Assembly: GCA_019973155.2 (NCBI GenBank)
Contig: BPQB01000001.1
Coordinates: 124,001-188,000, forward strand
Length of the DNA stretch: 64,000 bases
Reading direction: 5' to 3'
DNA from: Phanerochaete sordida
Taxonomy: Eukaryota > Basidiomycota > Agaricomycetes > Polyporales > Phanerochaetaceae
Positions 58,687 through 64,000 of the stretch are shown here, in pieces. The translations under genes were made by a program, and so were the position numbers. The notes under the pieces were generated by a model. That model searched no databases. It saw only the letters and a list, made by a program, of their open reading frames with translations, and was not told where the DNA came from. Numbering within the stretch: the stretch's first letter is position 1; every line of letters starts with the position of its first letter.

Positions 58687-61600
58687 ATGGACGGGGACAC
58701 CAAAGGAAAGGGCAAGGCACGGCACGAATCGAGCCGCGCCGTCGATCTCGGCCAGCCATCGTCTGCAGCCCATCGGGCGCCGTCCGCTTGCAGCGCCCCT
58801 CCCCTGCCCCCGCAGCCCCCGCGGCCCTCCGCCGGCCCTGCCCACCCCCCAGGTGCGCTCCTTTCCCGAACACCTGCACCGCGCCCTGACTGGTGCACAG
58901 CCCCCACATCGCCTGCGCACGACGACGACGACGCCCCCCACGACGCCCCCCACGACCCGCGCAACGCCCCCGCCCCCGCGCACACGATGCAGCGCGCGCC
59001 GCGTGCGTGCGCATCGCCCGCCACGCCCCGATCCGCGCCAGATCCCGCGCCCGCGGGCGACAGGCGATCGCTGCAGCCTGCAGTACATCTCGCTCGCTCG
59101 CCGAGGACCCCTCCTGTGGGCCTGCTCGCCCCCGCGAGCCTCTCCACCGGCGCGCACCCTGCTGTCCATGCGGATCCCGCGTCCGACGCCGGGGCCCCAG
59201 CGGTGGTGGCACACGCTGAGGCTGCTGGAGCCACCGACGGCGGTGCGCCTCAAGAGGCGCGGCGTTCGCCCGTGCGTGTGCGTCCGCCGCATCCTTCTGC
59301 CTCGCCCTCCGTCGCCGCTCCTCGATCTCCCGCTCCTCGAGGATCTTCTTCCGCCCCTGCTTCTGCGCTGGCGTCCGCAGATTCGAACACAGGCGTGCGC
59401 GACCGTCCAGATCGACATCCGCCCTCGGGAATGCATCTCGCTGCTTCCGCGGCTTCGGGGGCCGCGCGCCCGGCGAGCCGTGCGCGTCCCGCTTTGGACA
59501 CCCCCGACGCCGATGCGCCCCCGCCAGAGCACCTGCCATCGTCTTCCGCCGCGTCAAATACAAGCGCAAGCGCAGCCCGAGAGTCTTTTTCTTCCCAAAC
59601 TGCTACCACGACGACCATGGGCTCTGCGATGCACACACCCTCCGACGCCCACCAGAACTCATTGTCCCGCGCACCACCACGCCCAGCGCAGACGGCCTCC
59701 TCGTCAGCGACGTCGCTGCCCCTGCCGCCTCCGCCATCCGCGACACCTTCACCCGGCCCAGCGGACGAGCCACCTCCGCCGGCGCTCGCCCCACACACGC
59801 TGCTCCCGCTGCTGCGCTGCCCGCTCTGCGCATACAACCTCGCTGCGTCCTCGCACACACCCGCCCCGACCGCCGGCCTCTTGCAGCACCCCGTGACGCT
59901 CCGCTGCGGACACACGGTCTGCGCCGCGCACCTCTCGGCGCCTGCGACCGCCCCGCCCTCGACGATAACCCAGCCCGGCGCCGCATCGCACCCTGGCGCG
60001 CCGCACGCGCGCGTGTGCCCGCTGCCGACGTGCGCGAGCCGCACGGGGCGCGTCGAGCGCGACGCGAGCACGGCCGTGCACCCCGACGCGCGCGTCGGCT
60101 TCGTGCCCGCGCCGCCCGAGCCCGCGCCGCCCGCGGAGGAGCGCGGCGCGCCGCACGAGCGCCGCGCGGACGTGCTCGTGCAGAAGGTCGTTGCGCTCGT
60201 CGCGCGCGCGGCTAGCGAGCAGGAGGATGAGGATGAGGTGAGGGTTGGGGAGGGGACTGATGGCGAGGAGGACGAAGAGGAGGAGGGTGGAGATGGGAGT
60301 GCGGGGCCGTCGTCTCTGCGCCGACCGCATTCGCCGGCGGGCCGCGATAGACCGCGCAAGCGGCGTCGACTCGCGAGGCAGCCCGAGCGGCGCACGACCC
60401 CAACGGCCCCGCGCGATGAAGCTCAAGACGGCGACGGCGCGTTCGAGAAGGAGCTGCTGGGAGAGCTGACGTGCGAGATCTGCTTCGCGCTGCTGTGGCA
60501 GCCTGTCACGACGCCATGCCAACATGTGAGTCTCCCGTCGTCCTCCCCATTTTCTTTCTTTCGCTGCTCCCGCACGCCTGCCGCGGCGCACCGCCGCCCA
60601 CACCCCAGCCTGCGCCCCGCCCGCGCGCACTCCGCGTGAAGTGCCTCTGCACCCTTCTGGCACGCGGATTTCCTTACGCATTAGCCTTAGCCCGCAGCCG
60701 ATCGCGCGCAGGCGGGCCCGGGGCGCGATCGCAGCGCGCGACCGCCGCGTTTACGTCCCAGCGCACGCGCGCGTGCCTCTCCCTTGCCGCATCCGGCCCC
60801 GCGACTCCGCGGGCGGGCGGAGCGCGCCGGCGCCTCCCCGCGGATGAGGCACCCCGCTCGCCTCCGCGCGGCGGCCCTGCGATGGACCTGCGACGGCACC
60901 GGGCGCAGCGCATGCGAGAGTGCACCGCGAGGGGCGGGATCGCGCCCGGGCGAGATCCTGCAGGGGCGTGTCTCGCTGGATCTGGCGGCGCCATCGCGCT
61001 TCCGGGCGCGCTCGGCTGCGGCGGGGTCGTGTTCTGTGTGGCTGCCGTCTCGCGCGCGCTGCTGACGCCTGGTTGCTTGCAGACGTTCTGCGCGCGCTGC
61101 CTGCACCGCACGATGGACCACAGCGCAGCGTGTCCGATATGCCGCCAGGCGCTGCCCGGGTATGCGTTCTTCCAGGACCACCCGTGTAATAAGGTCGTGC
61201 TTTCGCTCAGTGAGTCGCGTTGTGCTCTCACGAAGTCCTCCGCTGATGACGGTAATGGGAACAGTACTCAAGGCCTTCCCGGACCAGTATGCCGAGCGCG
61301 GCGCGATGATCGAGGCCGAGGAGCGCGACGCACGGCTCGATACACCCATCCTCGTCGCACAGCTCAGCTTCCCAGACATGCCCACCATGCTACACCTCTT
61401 CGAGCCACGGTGCGTTGTTCATTCTCGCAACGTCCGTCTGTTCGCTGACGCCCCGGCAGATATCGCCTGATGCTCCGGCGTTGCCTCGCGACGCCGCGCC
61501 CGTCCTTCGGGATGATCCCACCGCCGCGCGCCCCGGGCCAGGGCGGCGAGCTCGGCAACGACTTCGGGACGATGCTCGAGATCCGCAACGTGCAGATGCT

Positions 61601-62308
61601 GCCCGACGGGCGCAGCATCGTCGAGACGTGGGGCACGTACCGCTTCCGCATCATGGAGCGCGGCGTGCTCGACGGCTACACCGTCGGCCGCGTCGAGCGC
61701 GTCGAGGACATCGTCGACGAAGACGTCGATGCCGCCGACATCGCGGCGTCGCTCGGCGTGCCCGTGGGCGCCGGCGTCGCTGCTGCACTGGCCGGCGACG
61801 CTGCGACAGCGGGCGCGGGGCCCTCCACCGGGCCCACCGGGCTGTCCGCGCAGGAGGAGCAGCGGCGCGCGAGCCGCCGCGGCGCGACGAACACGGAGCT
61901 CATGACGGTGTGCCGCGACTTCCTCGCGGAGCTGACCGAGGGCACGCCGTGGGTCGGGCAGCACCTCAACCAGAGCTACGTCCCGATGCCCGCGGACGCC
62001 GCGCGGTTCTCCTTCTGGATGGCGCTCGTGAGCCCCGCACCGCCTTCCCTTGCACGCCCGCCGCTGACCGCGCACAGCTCCTCCCGATCCCGGAACACGA
62101 AAAAGCGAAGCTGCTCCCGATCCGCAGCCCGCGCCTGCGCCTGCGCCTCGTCGTGCACTGGATCGACCAGCTGCGCTCGAACTGGTGGGTGCTCCCCCTC
62201 GTGCGCGCCCTCCCCGCGCCCCCGTCTCACACCGCCGCGCAAGGTCGCGCGCTCACGCCCATGCCTCCCCCGCGCAGGTGGTTCTCGGGTGGCTGCACGC
62301 TCTCCTGA
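58687..62308 (+). CDS. RING-RING-LON protein (LONRF type)
   Basis: Exons 58687-60525, 61083-61209, 61265-61409, 61460-62027, 62078-62184 and 62278-62308 close in phase and give 938 residues. The first ~350 residues are low-complexity Pro/Ala/Ser. A first RING-like zinc site has CPLCAYNL with a long insert, then CGHTVCAAHL and CPLPTC. After an acidic and basic linker, the second, standard C3HC4 RING reads [25 protein letters not shown] and CPICRQ, with its His/Thr junction split by the first intron. The LON N-terminal domain follows (LFEPRYRLM, TWGTYRFRI) and the protein ends SNWWFSGGCTLS. By family it is a ubiquitin ligase; it has no protease domain. The first intron is 557 nt, ten times the local norm. 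The start ATG is the first after the CT-rich leader; other upstream ATGs in the same frame exist. Confidence 0.9.
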
Positions 62309-63415
62309 CGCGCGCCGCGCCCGCCGTGCGGCACCCCGCGGTGCTCGGCGCGCGCCGCGCCGCCCTCGCGCGCACGCGCTTCGCGTGGCTCGTCCTCGCC
62401 GCCGCCGTGCTCTGGGCGCAGCTTGGAATGTGGTATGGTGGTGCGCCGCTGCCCGCTCGGTAGCGCGCGTGTGGAGTCGTGTTTGTGCTGTGTCTCTGTC
62501 TGTCGCGTCGTGCCACACCCTATGTCCCGTTCTACTGTAGATACCCCCGCCCCCGCTGTCTGCCCCCCGCCTCTTGTTTTGCCCGGATCTCCACGTCGGA
62601 CGCCTGCGCACTGCTCCCGGATGGTCTCGTCTTTCTCCCCCCTTTTTTCGTTGTGCTGTAGTTGTATGGTGTGGTGTATCTTGCGTTTGCGTTGTTGTAA
62701 TATGATTTTGGGGTCGGTTTTCGCTTCGAGGACGGTGTGCGTACGGGGTGGTATATCCTGCGTTTACGCTGGTATAATATGATTCCGAAGTCGGGTTTCG
62801 TTTCGAGGACGGTGTGCTGGTGGGCGCCGGAGCGAACGACGACGCCTGCCGTGTTTGGAATCGCGGGTTTGCTTCCGCGCGTAGCGCCCGCGCCGGACGA
62901 TTTCTCGCGAGAATCACTCGCCGCCCCTTGACTGCACCTCGCTATTATACTTCTTGCTTTACTCCTGGTCGTATTAACTTACGCTTCAGGCCATGGTGCC
63001 AGGCTAGCTCTCGACGTCGAAGACGAGGCCCATAGGTCTCTGGGATGCCCAGCCGTGCGCTGGCTCGCCACCCCGGGCGTATGCCACTCATTCCTGCGAA
63101 CAGACGACCGCGACATGTGCGCGGTGACCGCAGTGCGGCAGAGCGGGAAGTGCCGTCGGTTTTCTGGGAGTCTGGTTCTGCGCTTTGTGCGACATTTCGT
63201 GTTCTGGCTTGGGTGTAGAGCACACATTGACACGGGCGACAGCGCGCGGCTGTCCTGCGCATGGTGCGGCCGAAACGCAGAACATGCGCATCGGGCGACG
63301 GACTGTTGCGGTCGCCCCCATTTTGCAGCCACTCATCGTGATGGGGCGAGAGGGTATAAGCATGGCCTGCGACATGCCGTCCTCCAGGCACACCCTCACC
63401 CTCTCCCGCTCTCCC
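62309..63415. other. intergenic with a two-copy direct repeat
   Basis: 3' flank of the LON-domain gene. A block of about 63 bp at 62681-62742 recurs at 62756-62818, both ending TTCGAGGACGGTGTGC. No gene was seen. Confidence 0.5.
62681..62818. repeat. imperfect direct repeat, 2 copies, ~75-bp period
   Basis: The two copies share the opening TGCGTTT, AATATGATT in the middle, and TTCGAGGACGGTGTGC at the end, with about 10-12 differences. The spacer is short. It is of unknown origin, possibly a local tandem duplication in the 3' flank. Confidence 0.75.
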
Positions 63416-63737
63416 ATGCATCTGCGCAGGACTCTTGCGTGAGCCGTGTTGGTCTCCAGCGTCGCGCTCGCGGCGCCCGTAGGTGCGCCACGCGATGCCA
63501 CGCTGCTGCATTTCCGGACGCTCACCCTCGACCGTCCAGCTTTTCGCGCACCCGAGGTGCGACGGACGCGGTCTGCGTCCGAGGCTCTGCGAGGTATGTG
63601 CCTCTCTACGCACTAGAGAAAGCCGTACGCTGACATGGACACGGACAGCACGGCCCCGCGATGATTCGAACAAGGCAGTGATCCTGAGGCACAGGATACA
63701 TGTCACCGTGAAGGATCCCGACGGGGCTTCGGTCTGA
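63416..63737 (+). pseudogene. copy C of the small secreted-protein family, in-frame TGA
   Basis: Exons 63416-63482, 63540-63593 and 63649-63737 keep one frame and would encode 69 codons, equal in length to B2. Codon 9, within the signal peptide, is TGA (63440-63442). The remainder is intact: signal end VALAAPV, exon 2 RRTRSASEALR, exon 3 ARPRDDSNKAVILRHRIHV then TVKDPDGASV and a stop. Introns are 57 and 55 nt with GT-AG ends, including GTATGT at intron 2. Either this is a very young pseudogene, the base is a sequence error, or translation starts differently. No gene continues to the window end. Confidence 0.55.
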
Positions 63738-64000
63738 CGGACGTTGCGGGCTGCGTCCGCGATGGCTGTCGGGGCCTGTGATAAATCCGCGCGGGCCTCT
63801 GACATGACCCAGCCTAAGCACAGCTGTGCTGCGAACGGAATGGGACGAACGTTCTCGCTGACCTCGCTGTGCGAGCTCTGTAGCGTCTGTGCCGCTGCCA
63901 TCCGCCACGCAGTGCAAGGACGGATCCCCACGCTCTCACGGCGGAGCACTCCCTCTCCTGGAATGGACTTGGTCTGTAACGACGGTGCTCGCACTTCGTT
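63738..64000. other. right edge, no gene seen
   Basis: Short terminal stretch downstream of copy C. No supported frame. Confidence 0.4.

Noticed and set aside
62945..63994. 349-codon minus-strand open frame
   Set aside because: It overlaps the opposite-strand copy C exons, which have homologues; the minus frame has no domain motifs.

Overview
The window is nuclear DNA of a filamentous basidiomycete, most likely an Agaricomycete. The evidence is the very short introns (about 47-60 nt, GT-AG with CTNAC/CTGAC-like branch sites), intron-dense GC-rich genes, and basidiomycete-restricted families (DUF6534, DUF6699). None of the bacterial feature types apply. I saw no tRNA, rRNA or CRISPR.

Left part (1-27.3 kb): a sesquiterpenoid-type gene neighbourhood. 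It holds a TRI5/trichodiene-synthase-like terpene cyclase (22717-23943, +), a cytochrome P450 (17708-19920, -), two paralogous epoxide-hydrolase-like alpha/beta hydrolases (642-1827 and 15732-16932, -) and four DUF6534 multipass membrane proteins (2517-4521, 9347-11106 and 12516-14370 on -, 24716-26562 on +). A small rhodanese protein and an Agaricomycete hypothetical protein sit inside it. The stretch is bracketed by a diverged inverted repeat of about 510 bp (1-515 and 26760-27275). Intergenic spaces are long and look decayed. Cyclase, P450 and two epoxide hydrolases are a plausible cyclise-epoxidise-hydrolyse toolkit. The product is not predictable from sequence alone.

Middle part (28.6-46.6 kb): compact housekeeping-type genes. 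These are a nuclear-looking protein with four ITNE repeats, the CCDC47/PAT-complex homologue, a membrane-anchored coiled-coil protein, a hypothetical protein, ribosomal protein L35, a GCK-III/Ste20-type kinase, a 1005-residue low-complexity protein and a large STB6-like protein.

Right part (46.6-64 kb): an accessory region. A tandem duplication carries a family of tiny secreted proteins (66-69 residues) with a signal-peptide exon, an exon of about 18 codons and a third short exon, both introns in phase 1. Three members have GC rather than GT at the second donor. A fifth relic copy at 63.4 kb has an in-frame TGA inside the signal peptide, and a possible distant sixth member at 55.7 kb has a 36-C run inside an intron. 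This family is the best candidate for something undescribed. Between them lie an 804-residue protein with two DUF6699 domains and a two-RING plus LON-domain (LONRF-type) protein of 938 residues.

All gene models were spliced by eye; exon coordinates are given where the reading phases close exactly.
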